From the NCBI RefSeq assembly GCF_000281975.1, contig NZ_AKKE01000010.1, positions 1-64,000 of the forward strand: 64,000 bases of DNA, given 5' to 3'. Source of the stretch: Novosphingobium sp. AP12. GTDB lineage: Bacteria; Pseudomonadota; Alphaproteobacteria; Sphingomonadales; Sphingomonadaceae. A model generated the notes under the pieces. That model searched no databases, was not told where the DNA came from, and was given only the letters and a program-made list of their open reading frames with translations. This document shows positions 1 to 8,823 of this stretch, piece after piece (position 1 is the stretch's first letter; the number at the start of each line of letters is the position of its first letter). Position numbers and translations under genes: made by a program.

Positions 1-213
1 GGGCTCGACCTGCCGGTCACCGCCGAGGGTATCGAGACGCAGGACGTGCTCGACCACCTGCGCCAATACGGCGACATCACCGGGCAGGGCTACCTCTACG
101 GCCGCCCCCGCCCGGCGAGCGAGCTTGGCGAATGGCTCGATCCCGGCCAGCGCGCGACGGTGGAGCCAGAGGCGACTACCGTGGAAGACCCACTCCACGT
201 CCGCCGCGCCTGA
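1..213 (+). CDS. EAL-domain protein, C-terminal fragment
   Basis: Only the last 70 codons are present; the gene enters from the left edge in frame 1 and ends at TGA 211-213. The translation carries the late EAL-domain pattern PVTAEGIET followed by GYLYGRP, typical of the final barrel strands of cyclic-di-GMP phosphodiesterases (EAL family). Whether a GGDEF or sensor domain precedes it, and whether the catalytic EAL motif itself is intact, lies outside the window. A 54-base gap separates it from dapF on the same strand. Confidence 0.8.
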   Translation, partial: GLDLPVTAEGIETQDVLDHLRQYGDITGQGYLYGRPRPASELGEWLDPGQRATVEPEATTVEDPLHVRRA

Positions 214-267
214 CGGGAACGACGACAACACTGGACCTTCGCCCCGCCAACTCCTAGATCGCGCGGC

Positions 268-1086
268 ATGCGGATCGAATTCACCAAGATGCACGGGCTG
301 GGCAACGATTTCGTCGTCCTCGATGCGCGCGGGGCGCCTCTGCCCAACGTCGACGCCGGGTTCGCCGCCGCGCTTGCCGACCGCCACACCGGCATCGGCT
401 GCGACCAGCTGATCGTGCTCGAACCCTCGGACACCGCCGATTTCCGCATGCGCATCTTCAACGGTGACGGCAGCGAGGTCGAGGCCTGCGGAAATGCCAC
501 GCGTGCGGTCGGACTGCTCCACGGCGCTCCCGCCCGGATCGAGACCCTGGGCGGCCTCGTAAGCTCCACGCCTGCGGAGGCCGGGATCAGCGTCGAGATG
601 GGCAAGCCCCGCTTCGATTGGGACATGATCCCCCTCGCCTACCCGATGGACACCCACGCGATGCCCGTCGCCTGGGAGGAACTGGTGAACCCGATCGCCG
701 TCAACGTCGGCAATCCGCACGTCATATTCTTCGTCGAGGATCCCTACGCCATCGACATGGCCCGCCTCGGGCCGCTGATCGAGACCGACCAGCTGTTTCC
801 CGAGCGCATCAACGTCAACGTCGCCGCCGTCACCTCGCGCGAATCGATCACCCTGCGCGTGTGGGAGCGCGGCGCCGGGCTCACCCGCGCCTGTGGGACG
901 GGTGCCTGCGCCACCGCCATCGGCGCGATGAAGCGCGGGCTGGTGGACCGGCGCGTCACCGTAACCCTCCCCGGCGGCCCGCTCGTCATCGAGTGGCGCG
1001 AGGACGGCGAGATCGTCATGACCGGCCCCGCCACCGAGGCATTCCGTGGCAGCTTCGATCCGGCGGACTTCAGGATCACCACTTGA
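268..1086 (+). CDS. dapF: Diaminopimelate epimerase
   Basis: This 272-residue cytoplasmic enzyme interconverts LL- and meso-diaminopimelate for lysine and peptidoglycan synthesis. The N-terminus MRIEFTKMHGLGNDF is the usual family start. The two catalytic cysteines are visible: Cys74 in EACGNATRA and Cys209 in TRACGTGACA, one in each half of the pseudo-symmetric fold. Length matches the family. The TGA at 1084-1086 overlaps the TTG start of mtaB, so the two are probably translationally coupled. The dapF-mtaB-ftsY arrangement recurs in sphingomonads as far as I know. Confidence 0.97.
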   Translation: MRIEFTKMHGLGNDFVVLDARGAPLPNVDAGFAAALADRHTGIGCDQLIVLEPSDTADFRMRIFNGDGSEVEACGNATRAVGLLHGAPARIETLGGLVSSTPAEAGISVEMGKPRFDWDMIPLAYPMDTHAMPVAWEELVNPIAVNVGNPHVIFFVEDPYAIDMARLGPLIETDQLFPERINVNVAAVTSRESITLRVWERGAGLTRACGTGACATAIGAMKRGLVDRRVTVTLPGGPLVIEWREDGEIVMTGPATEAFRGSFDPADFRITT

Positions 1087-2261
1087 CCGTCGAGGTCCAT
1101 TCGCTCGGCTGCCGGCTCAATCTCGCCGAGAGCGAGAGCCTGCGCGGCCTCTTGGGCGAGGCGCAGGACCTCGTCGTCATCAACTCCTGCGCCGTCACCG
1201 CCGAGGCCGTGCGCCAGACCCGCCAGGCCATCCGCCGCGCCCGCCGCGCCCGCCCCGACGCGCGCCTGCTCGTCACCGGTTGCGCGGCCGAGGTGGAGCA
1301 CGAGGCGCTGGCTGCGATGCCCGAGGTCGACGGCCTCGTCGCCAACGCCGCCAAGCTCGACCCGCGCGCTTGGAACGTCCCTGTCCCCGCCGTCCGGCCT
1401 GCCCAGCGCAGCCATACGCGCGGCTTCGTGCAGGTGCAGAACGGCTGCGACCACGCCTGCACCTTCTGCGTCATTCCCCAGGGCCGCGGTCCCAGCCGCT
1501 CGCGCAGCATTGCCGAGGTGCTGGAGGACGTCGCGCTGCATCTCGAGGCAGGCGTGGGCGAGATCGTGCTGACCGGCGTGGACCTCACCTCATGGGGCGG
1601 CGACCTTCGCGGCGAGCCACGGCTCGGCACATTGTGCGAGGCCATCCTTTCCCGCTTCCCCACCCTCGCTCGCCTGCGCCTCTCCTCGATCGACGGCGCC
1701 GAGGTGGACGACGTTCTGTTCGACTTGCTGGCGGGGGAAGCGCGGGTCATGCCGCACGTCCACCTCTCGCTGCAGCATGGCGACGACCTCATCCTCAAGC
1801 GCATGAAGCGCCGCCACAGCCGTGCCGACGCTGTCACGCTGGTCGCCGCCTTGCGCGCCCGCCGCCCGGACATCGCCATCGGCGCCGACCTCATCGCCGG
1901 CTTCCCGACCGAGGATGAGGCCGCGCACGCCGCGAACCTCTCGATCGTCGAGGAACTGGGCGTCGTCCACGGGCACGTCTTCCCCTATTCGCCGCGCCCC
2001 GGCACCCCGGCGGCGCGGATGCCACAGGTCGAGCATGCCGTGATCCGCTCGCGCGCCGCGCAGCTGCGGGAAACCGTCTCCAAAGTGCGGGCATCGTGGC
2101 TTGCCGCGCATCTGGGCAAGCCGCTATGGGTGCTCGCCGAAAGGGGCGGGACCGGCCATGCGCCGGACTTCGCCCCGGTCCGCGTGCCCGCCGAGACGCA
2201 CCCCGGCGCGCTGGTCAGCGTTGTGCCCGCAAGGGTAGTCGAAGGAATACTGGAAGCATGA
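1083..2261 (+). CDS. mtaB: tRNA t6A37 methylthiotransferase MtaB
   Basis: A radical-SAM methylthiotransferase of 392 residues, predicted to convert t6A37 to ms2t6A37 in tRNA. The open frame extends far upstream, but homology begins at MTVEVHSLGC, giving a TTG start whose last two bases overlap the dapF stop (TTGA). The N-terminal domain holds the three auxiliary-cluster cysteines (Cys10, Cys36, Cys67). The radical-SAM motif CDHACTFC (Cys122, 126, 129) follows, then a C-terminal TRAM-like segment. MtaB is favoured over MiaB because of the MtaB-type N-terminus SLGCRLNLAES. Its stop overlaps the ftsY start as ATGA. Confidence 0.92.
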   Translation: MTVEVHSLGCRLNLAESESLRGLLGEAQDLVVINSCAVTAEAVRQTRQAIRRARRARPDARLLVTGCAAEVEHEALAAMPEVDGLVANAAKLDPRAWNVPVPAVRPAQRSHTRGFVQVQNGCDHACTFCVIPQGRGPSRSRSIAEVLEDVALHLEAGVGEIVLTGVDLTSWGGDLRGEPRLGTLCEAILSRFPTLARLRLSSIDGAEVDDVLFDLLAGEARVMPHVHLSLQHGDDLILKRMKRRHSRADAVTLVAALRARRPDIAIGADLIAGFPTEDEAAHAANLSIVEELGVVHGHVFPYSPRPGTPAARMPQVEHAVIRSRAAQLRETVSKVRASWLAAHLGKPLWVLAERGGTGHAPDFAPVRVPAETHPGALVSVVPARVVEGILEA

Positions 2262-3220
2262 GTATCGAGGACCAGCCCGGCCAGCCCATCGCGGCGGACA
2301 CCGGTAACGATTGGTCCGAGCGCCTCTTCGGAGGCTTTCGCAAGACCTCGGAGCGTCTCGCCGGCAACCTGGCCGGTATCGTCGGCGCCACCCGCCTGAC
2401 CGAGACGCAGCTCGACCATCTCGAAGATGCGCTGATCATGTCGGACCTCGGCCCCCGCGCCGCCGCCCGCATCCGCGCCCGCCTCGCCGACGAACGCTTC
2501 GAGCGCGACGCGGACGAGCGCGCGATCATGGAAGTGGTCGCCCGCGAGATCGCCGAGATCCTGCGCCCGGTCGCCAAGCCGCTCGACGTCGTCGCCTTCC
2601 CGCGTCCACAGGTGATCCTGGTGATCGGCGTCAACGGATCGGGCAAGACCACCACGATCGCCAAGCTGGCGCACCTGTTCCAGGAGCAGGACTATTCGGT
2701 CATGCTGGCGGCGGGCGATACCTTCCGCGCCGCCGCGATCGGCCAGTTGCGCGTCTGGGCGGACCGCCTGTCTATCCCGATCATCACCGGTCCCGAAGGC
2801 GGTGACCCGGCCTCGGTCGTGTTCGACGCCGTCAAGGCCGCGACCGACACCGGCATCGACGCGCTGATCGTCGACACTGCCGGCCGCCTCCAGAACAAGC
2901 GAGAGCTGATGGACGAACTGTCCAAGATCCGCCGTGTGCTGGGCCGCATCAATCCCGAGGCACCGCACGACGTGGTGCTCGTGCTCGACGCGACCAATGG
3001 CCAGAATGCGCTTTCGCAGATCGAGATCTTCAAGGAAGTGGCGGGCGTCTCCGGCCTCATCATGACCAAGCTGGACGGCACCGCCCGCGGCGGCGTCCTC
3101 GTCGCGGCGGCGGAGCAGTACGGGCTCCCCATCCACGCCATCGGCGTCGGCGAGAAGATCGACGACCTGCGCCCCTTCAACCCCGACCTGCTCGCGCGGG
3201 TGATCGCGGGAATCGCATAA
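2258..3220 (+). CDS. ftsY: Signal recognition particle receptor FtsY
   Basis: SRP-receptor GTPase of 320 residues that docks ribosome-SRP complexes at the inner membrane. A short N-terminal acidic stretch precedes the helical N domain. The G domain shows GVNGSGKTTT (P-loop, about residue 125), DTAGR and TKLDGTARGG. It lacks the long acidic A domain of enterobacterial FtsY, as is usual in alphaproteobacteria. The ATG was chosen because it overlaps the mtaB stop (ATGA) and matches the family N-terminus. Its partner ffh lies elsewhere in the window (34169-35632). Confidence 0.96.
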   Translation: MSIEDQPGQPIAADTGNDWSERLFGGFRKTSERLAGNLAGIVGATRLTETQLDHLEDALIMSDLGPRAAARIRARLADERFERDADERAIMEVVAREIAEILRPVAKPLDVVAFPRPQVILVIGVNGSGKTTTIAKLAHLFQEQDYSVMLAAGDTFRAAAIGQLRVWADRLSIPIITGPEGGDPASVVFDAVKAATDTGIDALIVDTAGRLQNKRELMDELSKIRRVLGRINPEAPHDVVLVLDATNGQNALSQIEIFKEVAGVSGLIMTKLDGTARGGVLVAAAEQYGLPIHAIGVGEKIDDLRPFNPDLLARVIAGIA

Positions 3221-3221
3221 G

Positions 3222-3869
3222 ATGAACGCCCAGACCAAGCCCAAGCCCAAGAGTTCCTGGGTCAATCTCGTCGTCGATTTCGGGCCGCTGCTCGTCTTCT
3301 TCCTCGCCTATCGCCACTTCGCGCCGGGGGACGAGAACAACATGGTCGGCACCGTCGGCGCCGTCATCAAGGGCACCGTCGCCTTCATGGTCGCCACCGT
3401 GATCGCGCTGGCCGTATCGAAATGGCGCCTCGGCCACGTCTCGCCGATGCTGTGGCTGACGACGGTGCTGATCCTCGGCTTCGGCGCGCTGACCGTGATC
3501 TTCCGCAATCCGTTCTACGTCCAGATCAAGCCCACCGCCGTCTACCTGCTCTTCTCGGTCGTGCTGTTCGTCGGCCTGTTCAAGGGCAAGCCGATGCTCA
3601 AGTACCTCCTGCAGTCCGCCTTCGAGGGGCTGGACGAGGCAGGCTGGATGAAGCTTTCGCGCAACTGGGCGTGGTTCTTCCTGGTGCTAGCGGTGCTGAA
3701 CACGGCGCTGGTCTACACGGTCAGCTTCGACACCTGGATGCAGGCCAAGCTCTGGGGCTTCACGGTGCTCTCGTTCCTGTTCACCTTCTCGCAGCTGCCC
3801 ATGGTGCTCAGGCATGGGATGGGCGCCGAGGCGAAGGAAGAGCTGATCGAGAACCCGCCCCACGATTGA
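3222..3869 (+). CDS. yciB: Inner-membrane septation protein A family (YciB/IspZ)
   Basis: A 215-residue polytopic membrane protein of the YciB/IspZ family, implicated in cell-envelope integrity and septation in other bacteria. The sequence shows about five to six hydrophobic segments, the first being LVVDFGPLLVFFLAY. Family-typical features include NPFYVQIKPTAVY and the WF-rich helix beginning RNWAWFFLVLAVLN. It starts one base after the ftsY stop and is the last gene of the dapF operon. It converges on the minus-strand gene ending at 3892. Confidence 0.93.
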   Translation: MNAQTKPKPKSSWVNLVVDFGPLLVFFLAYRHFAPGDENNMVGTVGAVIKGTVAFMVATVIALAVSKWRLGHVSPMLWLTTVLILGFGALTVIFRNPFYVQIKPTAVYLLFSVVLFVGLFKGKPMLKYLLQSAFEGLDEAGWMKLSRNWAWFFLVLAVLNTALVYTVSFDTWMQAKLWGFTVLSFLFTFSQLPMVLRHGMGAEAKEELIENPPHD

Positions 3870-3891
3870 CGGGGTCGGGACGGACCGCCTG

Positions 3892-5022
3892 TCAGTGGGC
3901 TGGCTCGGGAGCGGGTTCCTCCTGCGCCCCTTCACCGTACTGCGCCTTGTCCTCGCCCGGCATCACGAACTTCACCCGCTCGACGCATCCCGTCGAGCCC
4001 TGCGGCGATGATGCGACGGCGGCGCGCTGGATCATCTGCGCAGCCTGCCTGCCGAAGTCGTCGGAAGGCTGCGCCTCCAGCACCTGCACGTTGCCCACGG
4101 CGCCCCACGGAGCCGTATCGAAGCTGACCACCGCCCAGCCCTCTATCCTGCGCCTGCCGTAAGCCGCCGGAAACTGTAGTTCGGGCGTCCGCACCCACTT
4201 GCGGTCCGCTGCGCAGGTCGCGTCCGCGGGACGCGGCAGATCCTGCGGCATCGGGGGCGCCGGCAAAGTCGCGGGCGCGCGCCAGTATGGATAGAGGCAA
4301 GCCTTGCGCCCGCCTCCTGAGAAACGGGACTTGCGAACCGCCTTCACCGCCTCGGCATCCAGCGCCTTGTTCCCCGTGCCCAATGCGGTGCGCACGGCGA
4401 CGGGCTTGCCGCCCGCATCGGTGTCGTAAGCGACGAGGGACCAGTCCTTGGCGCCGGGCGTGGCAGCGATCGATGCGAAATCAGGATAGGCCCGTAGCCG
4501 CGGCTGCGGGCGCGGGCCGTCTCCGCAGGTTCCGTCCTGCCGGATGCGCTTCCAGCCCTCGGGAGGCAGCGGGCCGGAAGTGGGCATCATCGTGTAGGCC
4601 ACCAGATCCGCAGGGAACGCCGTGGACATCGGCCGGATGTCCGCCGAGAAGTTCACCGAACATCCCCTGCGCGCGACCGCCGGAAACCGGCTTGCGGCAA
4701 GCGCGGGAGCAACGTCGTCGTTGAAGTGGTAGCGATTCTCGGCCTTGATCGACACAGGCCGGCCCGAGGCATCGATGTCGAAAGAGAGCGTCATCGGGGG
4801 ACGCTGCGCCGCTGCCGGATAAGTGAGGACGCTGAAAGGCCTGCGGATGCGATCTCCTGCAATCACCACGCTCCCTTCGCACCGCACTTCGCCCGCGCCC
4901 CACGTGGCGAGGGCGCTCGCCTGCTGCGAGCGCTGGCTTATGCCCATGGGCGGGTGTGAAGGCGGCGGCGCGGCGGTTAGTGCGGCTGATAGCGCCAGGA
5001 TCGAAAGCCACATCGTCACCAC
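3892..5022 (-). CDS. Secreted protein with three TonB-C-like repeats
   Basis: This 376-residue protein starts with a signal-peptide-like stretch (WLSILALSAALTAAPP) and has no further membrane segment. Three repeats of about 100 residues resemble the TonB C-terminal fold. Each has a beta hairpin of the type FDIDASGRPV, YDTDAGGKPV or FDTAPWGAVG, followed by a helix with Ala/Arg and a strand with cysteine. Cysteines fall at 48/121, 166/242 and 270/346, so each repeat holds a pair 73-76 residues apart, probably disulfides. Proline-rich linkers join the repeats. Classical TonB has one such domain and an N-terminal anchor, so an energy-transducing role is doubtful. The function is unknown. Confidence 0.7.
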   Translation of the reverse strand: MVTMWLSILALSAALTAAPPPSHPPMGISQRSQQASALATWGAGEVRCEGSVVIAGDRIRRPFSVLTYPAAAQRPPMTLSFDIDASGRPVSIKAENRYHFNDDVAPALAASRFPAVARRGCSVNFSADIRPMSTAFPADLVAYTMMPTSGPLPPEGWKRIRQDGTCGDGPRPQPRLRAYPDFASIAATPGAKDWSLVAYDTDAGGKPVAVRTALGTGNKALDAEAVKAVRKSRFSGGGRKACLYPYWRAPATLPAPPMPQDLPRPADATCAADRKWVRTPELQFPAAYGRRRIEGWAVVSFDTAPWGAVGNVQVLEAQPSDDFGRQAAQMIQRAAVASSPQGSTGCVERVKFVMPGEDKAQYGEGAQEEPAPEPAH

Positions 5023-5106
5023 TCCGCAGACCGTGTCGCAGCCAAGCTAACACGATCGAAAGACTGGACAATGTCGGATTGCGCGATGTTAACGCGCAGA
5101 CGCGGA

Positions 5107-7065
5107 TCAGATCTCCAGCTGGCTTCCCAGCTCCACCACGCGGTTGGTGGGGAGGCGGAAGAACTCCATCGCGCTCGCCGCGTTGCGCATCATCCAGGCG
5201 AACAGTTTTTCGCGCCAGATCATCATCCCCGGCTTCTCCGAAGGCACCAGCGTCTGGCGCGAGAGGAAGAAGCTGGTCTTCATCATCTCGAACGGGCCAC
5301 CGCACATCGGTGCATGGGCGAGCGCGGCGGGAATGTCGGTTTCCTCCATGAAGCCGTAGCGCAGCGTCATGCGGTAGAAGCCCTGCCCCAGTTCGACGAC
5401 CGAGAAGCGCTCCGCCGGCTCGACGTAGGGGCCGTCCTGCACCTCGACGGTGAGCACGACGACGCGCTCGTGCAGCACCTTGTTGTGCTTGATGTTGTGA
5501 AGCAGCGCCGAAGGCACGCCCATGTTGGTGGAGGCCATGAAGATCGCGGTCCCCGGCACCCGCGCGGCGCTGCCGTGGGCGCTCTTGGCGAAGACGTTGA
5601 GCGGCAGCGCAGCCTCGGTCATGCGGTCCCGCATGAGGCGGCGGCCCTTGTTCCACGTCGTCAGCAGCGTGAAGGCGACACCGCCGATGAGCAGCGGGAA
5701 CCAGCCGCCGTCGGGGACCTTCGTGGCGTTGGCCGCGAAGTAGGCGCCGTCGACCACGAAGAAGGTCACGATCACCGGCACCGCCAGCCACAGTTTCCAC
5801 TTCCACAGCGCAATCAGCAGCACCGCCATCAGGCAGGTGTCGATGAGCATCGCGCCGGTCACCGCGATGCCGTAGGCCGAGGCGAGGTTCGACGAGTTCT
5901 GGAACACCAGGACCAGCACGATCACTCCGGTCATCAGCGCCCAGTTCACGAACGGGATGTAGATCTGCCCGACCTCGTGCTCGCTGGTGTGGCGGGTCGA
6001 GAGGCGCGGAATGAAGCCCAGCTGCATCGCCTGGTGGGTGATCGAAAACGCACCCGAGATCACCGCCTGGCTGGCGATGAAGGCGGCGCCGCTCGCCAGG
6101 ATCACCAGCGGCAGGCGCAGCGATTCGGGGGCGAGGTTGAAGAACGGGTTCTCCATCGCCACCGCTGCCTGCGCGTCGTCGAGGCGCAGGATCATCGCGG
6201 CCTGGCCGAAGTAGTTGATGAGCAGGCACGGCATCACGAAGCCGAACCACGACAGGCGCAGCGGCCCGCGCCCGAAGTGCCCCATGTCGGAATAGAGTGC
6301 CTCGGCGCCGGTCACCGCCAGCACGACCGAGCCCAGTGCCAGGAAGCCGAGCATCTTGTCGGTCAGGAAGAACTGCACCGCAAACCACGGGTTCAGCGCC
6401 TTCAACACCTCGGGCATCTGTACTAGGTGGTAGATGCCGAGCACGGCCAGCACGATGAAGTAGGTCACCATGACGGGCGCGAACAGGGCGCCGACCTTTG
6501 CGGTTCCGCTCTTCTGGATCACGAACAGCCCGACCAGCAGCACCAGCGCGATCGGCAGCACGAAGGGCGCCATGTCCGACTGGACCACTGTCAGACCCTC
6601 GACCGCCGAGAGCACCGAGACCGCAGGGGTAATCATCGAATCGCCGTAGAACAGCGAGGTCGCGAAGACGCCGAGCAGGACCACGAGGCCGCCGTAATGC
6701 CGTTTCCGAATCACGCCCGAGATCAGCGCGACGAGCGCGAGGCTGCCGCCCTGTCCCTTGTTGTCCGCGCGCATCAACACGCCCACGTACTGGACCGAGA
6801 CGACCAGCGTCATCGACCAGAAGATCAGGCTGACCACGCCGAGGATGTGCAGTTCGTCGATAGCCAGCGGGTGCGGGCCGACGAAGGTTTCACGAAAAGC
6901 ATAGATCGGGCTGGTGCCGATGTCGCCGAAGACGACACCCACCGCGCCCATCGCCAGCTTGGTGATGTTGCCCGAGCCCCCGCCATGACCCGACGCCGGA
7001 GCAGTGGACGCCGCCGGGTCTATCACCGCCGGCACGTCAGACGCATCCGCAGTTCCATCACTCAT
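5107..7065 (-). CDS. kup: Low-affinity potassium transport system protein Kup
   Basis: A 652-residue KUP/HAK/KT family potassium:proton symporter. The N-terminal half contains about twelve hydrophobic segments. Family landmarks include [15 protein letters not shown] in the first helix, [20 protein letters not shown] and [11 protein letters not shown] cytoplasmic C-terminal domain of about 200 residues follows and ends at [10 protein letters not shown] poorly conserved Ser/Ala/Gly-rich head of about 35 residues precedes the first helix. The gene is monocistronic by spacing, 84 bases from the TonB-C-repeat gene and 125 bases from the ccm run. Confidence 0.95.
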   Translation of the reverse strand: MSDGTADASDVPAVIDPAASTAPASGHGGGSGNITKLAMGAVGVVFGDIGTSPIYAFRETFVGPHPLAIDELHILGVVSLIFWSMTLVVSVQYVGVLMRADNKGQGGSLALVALISGVIRKRHYGGLVVLLGVFATSLFYGDSMITPAVSVLSAVEGLTVVQSDMAPFVLPIALVLLVGLFVIQKSGTAKVGALFAPVMVTYFIVLAVLGIYHLVQMPEVLKALNPWFAVQFFLTDKMLGFLALGSVVLAVTGAEALYSDMGHFGRGPLRLSWFGFVMPCLLINYFGQAAMILRLDDAQAAVAMENPFFNLAPESLRLPLVILASGAAFIASQAVISGAFSITHQAMQLGFIPRLSTRHTSEHEVGQIYIPFVNWALMTGVIVLVLVFQNSSNLASAYGIAVTGAMLIDTCLMAVLLIALWKWKLWLAVPVIVTFFVVDGAYFAANATKVPDGGWFPLLIGGVAFTLLTTWNKGRRLMRDRMTEAALPLNVFAKSAHGSAARVPGTAIFMASTNMGVPSALLHNIKHNKVLHERVVVLTVEVQDGPYVEPAERFSVVELGQGFYRMTLRYGFMEETDIPAALAHAPMCGGPFEMMKTSFFLSRQTLVPSEKPGMMIWREKLFAWMMRNAASAMEFFRLPTNRVVELGSQLEI

Positions 7066-7190
7066 TCAAGCGTCCCGTCGTGGACTCGCAGAAGCGCATT
7101 CACTGCTGCGGCAAGGCTTGCGCCGTTAGCAGCATGGATGGGGGCAAGCAACGATACTTACAAGGAGACGGGCGCCCGGAAACCTGCCGT

Positions 7191-7859
7191 TCAGGGAACG
7201 GATGATTGCCCCTGAACGGGCGCCGATTCGCTCTTCTGCGCTGCGATCACCGCGTCGAGTCGCTGGAGCTGCTGGAACAGCGGTCCGCGCCACTGCGCAT
7301 CGTCCGGCGCGCGCAGCAGGACACCCGCCCAGAGGCTGCGCGCCTCGACCAGCTTGCCCTCCTGCGCGAAGGCGAGACCGAGGAAGAACGGCGGTCCCGG
7401 CGCATCGGGGTCGGCGCTGGCGGCGCGGCGGTAGGCGTAGAGCGCCGCGGGCGTCAGCGTGTCGTCGGCGTGCCCGAACAGCGCGTTGGCCATCGCCAGC
7501 CATGCTTCGGAGCTTTTCGGGTCTTCGTTCACCGCGATGCGCAGGACTTCGGCGGCATCGGCATAGTTGCCGTTGCGCGCGAAGGCATCGGCGGTGACGA
7601 CCCAGCGGTTGAGCGTCGGGATGCCGCTGTTGGTGACCTTGCCCCGCGCCTCGACCATCGCGGCCGGATCGCCCGAGATCGATTCGCGGCCTTCCCGGGG
7701 TGCTCCCGCCAGGCTGGGCGAGCCTTGCGTGACGTAGCCAGCGATCCCCAGCAGCAGCGCGGAGGCCACCGCTTCCCGGGCGCCGCGCGGCACTTTCACA
7801 ACGAACAGCAGAAACGCCAGCACAACAAGAGCAAGGCCGATGACGAGAACCCAGGTCAC
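7191..7859 (-). CDS. CcmI-like TPR cytochrome c biogenesis protein
   Basis: The longer open frame is not all coding: a GTG at 7857-7859 overlaps the ccmH stop (GTGA) and gives a 222-residue protein. One or two N-terminal membrane helices (VLVIGLALVVLAFLLFVV) are followed by tetratricopeptide helices such as NYADAAEVLRIAVNEDP and ALYAYRRAASADPDAPG. Placement at the end of the ccm run suggests it is the CcmI/CycH-type chaperone that delivers apocytochrome c to the haem lyase. It is much shorter than CcmI of Rhodobacter, closer to the TPR half alone. Confidence 0.75.
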   Translation of the reverse strand: MTWVLVIGLALVVLAFLLFVVKVPRGAREAVASALLLGIAGYVTQGSPSLAGAPREGRESISGDPAAMVEARGKVTNSGIPTLNRWVVTADAFARNGNYADAAEVLRIAVNEDPKSSEAWLAMANALFGHADDTLTPAALYAYRRAASADPDAPGPPFFLGLAFAQEGKLVEARSLWAGVLLRAPDDAQWRGPLFQQLQRLDAVIAAQKSESAPVQGQSSVP

Positions 7860-8275
7860 TGGCCGTTCTCCGTAGGCGTGCGGGTGAAGCGGCGGCGCAG
7901 CAGCAGGAACGCGATCAGCACCAGCACCGCCGGCACCGCGAACAGCGGCCAGGTCAGCGTGGTCAGCTGCGGGGCATAGCTGACGTAGTCGCCGTAACGC
8001 TCGATCAGCCAGGCACGGATCGCTTCGGGCTCCTCGCCGCTGGCGATGCGTTCGCGCACGAGGCTGCGCATCGAGCCCGCGATCGGCGCGTCCGAATCGG
8101 CGATCGACTGGCCCTGGCACTGCAGGCAGCGCAAGCTTTCCATCAGGTCCTGCGCCTTGGTCTCCTGCGCCGGATCGTCGAGCTGGCGATAGGCGTAGGG
8201 CGCAGTGGACTGCTCTTCCTGCGCCAAAGCCGGGGCCGTCAGCAGCAGCGCCGCGAGGACAAGAAGGCGTTTCAT
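7856..8275 (-). CDS. ccmH: Cytochrome c maturation protein CcmH
   Basis: A 139-residue membrane-anchored thioredoxin-like subunit of the cytochrome c haem lyase. It has a signal peptide (KRLLVLAALLLTAPALAQ), the redox motif LRCLQCQGQS that reduces the apocytochrome CxxCH cysteines, and a single C-terminal membrane helix (LFAVPAVLVLIAFLLLRRR). The start ATG (8273-8275) overlaps the ccmG stop as ATGA. It lacks the fused TPR half seen in enterobacterial CcmH; that part is supplied by the next gene. Confidence 0.94.
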   Translation of the reverse strand: MKRLLVLAALLLTAPALAQEEQSTAPYAYRQLDDPAQETKAQDLMESLRCLQCQGQSIADSDAPIAGSMRSLVRERIASGEEPEAIRAWLIERYGDYVSYAPQLTTLTWPLFAVPAVLVLIAFLLLRRRFTRTPTENGQ

Positions 8276-8823
8276 TGGCCCGCCTCCTTCAGCTTCTCGA
8301 GCAGCAGGCCGAGATGCTCCGGCCGAATCTCGCCGATATGCTGGTAGACGATCTTCCCCCGTCCATTGACGACGTAGGTCTCCGGAACGCCCGAGGAACC
8401 GAGCGCGAGTTGCACCTTGCCGTCGTCGTCCGCGCCGATGCGCTGGAACGGATCGCCGTTTTCCTCGAGGAAGGCGTGAAGGTTTTCCGTCGTGTCGCGC
8501 ACCGAGATACCCTCGATCGGCACGCCCGCCTTCGCCAGTTCGCCCAGTTGCGGCGCCTCGACTCGGCATGGCACGCACCAGCTGGCGAAGACGTTGACGA
8601 GGTGCGGCTTGCCGTTGGCGAGTACCTTGCTGTCCAGCCCCGGACGGCCCGGTAGTGCTGCGGGCAAGTCGAACTCGGGCATCGCCTTGCCCACCAGCGC
8701 ACTGGCGACGTTGCGATCCGCCGGGCGGTAGAGCCCGATCAGGACCAGCGCGACGAAGCCGAGGAACAGCGCCAGCGGCAACCAGATCGCCCAGCGCGGG
8801 GCGCGTGCGGAAGTGTCGGTCAT
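8272..8823 (-). CDS. ccmG: Thiol:disulfide interchange protein CcmG/DsbE
   Basis: A 183-residue periplasmic thioredoxin-like protein anchored by one N-terminal helix (WLPLALFLGFVALVLIGLY). The active site FASWCVPCRVEAPQ and the cis-Pro region SGVPETYVV mark the reducing DsbE/CcmG class, which keeps apocytochrome thiols reduced. The ATG at 8821-8823 overlaps the ccmF stop (ATGA). The open frame continues upstream, but those residues are a shadow of ccmF. Confidence 0.95.
   Translation of the reverse strand: MTDTSARAPRWAIWLPLALFLGFVALVLIGLYRPADRNVASALVGKAMPEFDLPAALPGRPGLDSKVLANGKPHLVNVFASWCVPCRVEAPQLGELAKAGVPIEGISVRDTTENLHAFLEENGDPFQRIGADDDGKVQLALGSSGVPETYVVNGRGKIVYQHIGEIRPEHLGLLLEKLKEAGQ

Noticed and set aside
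3177-3437. Minus-strand 86-codon frame at the ftsY-yciB junction
   Set aside because: Antisense to yciB's first helices; Asp/Gly/Glu-rich shadow.
5071-6426. Long plus-strand open frame of 451 codons opposite kup
   Set aside because: His/Arg/Asp/Gln-rich translation without domains; it is the complement of kup codons in GC-rich DNA.
7066-7190. Possible gene between kup and the CcmI-like gene
   Set aside because: Only 125 bases, no frame with a ribosome site; more likely the kup promoter region.
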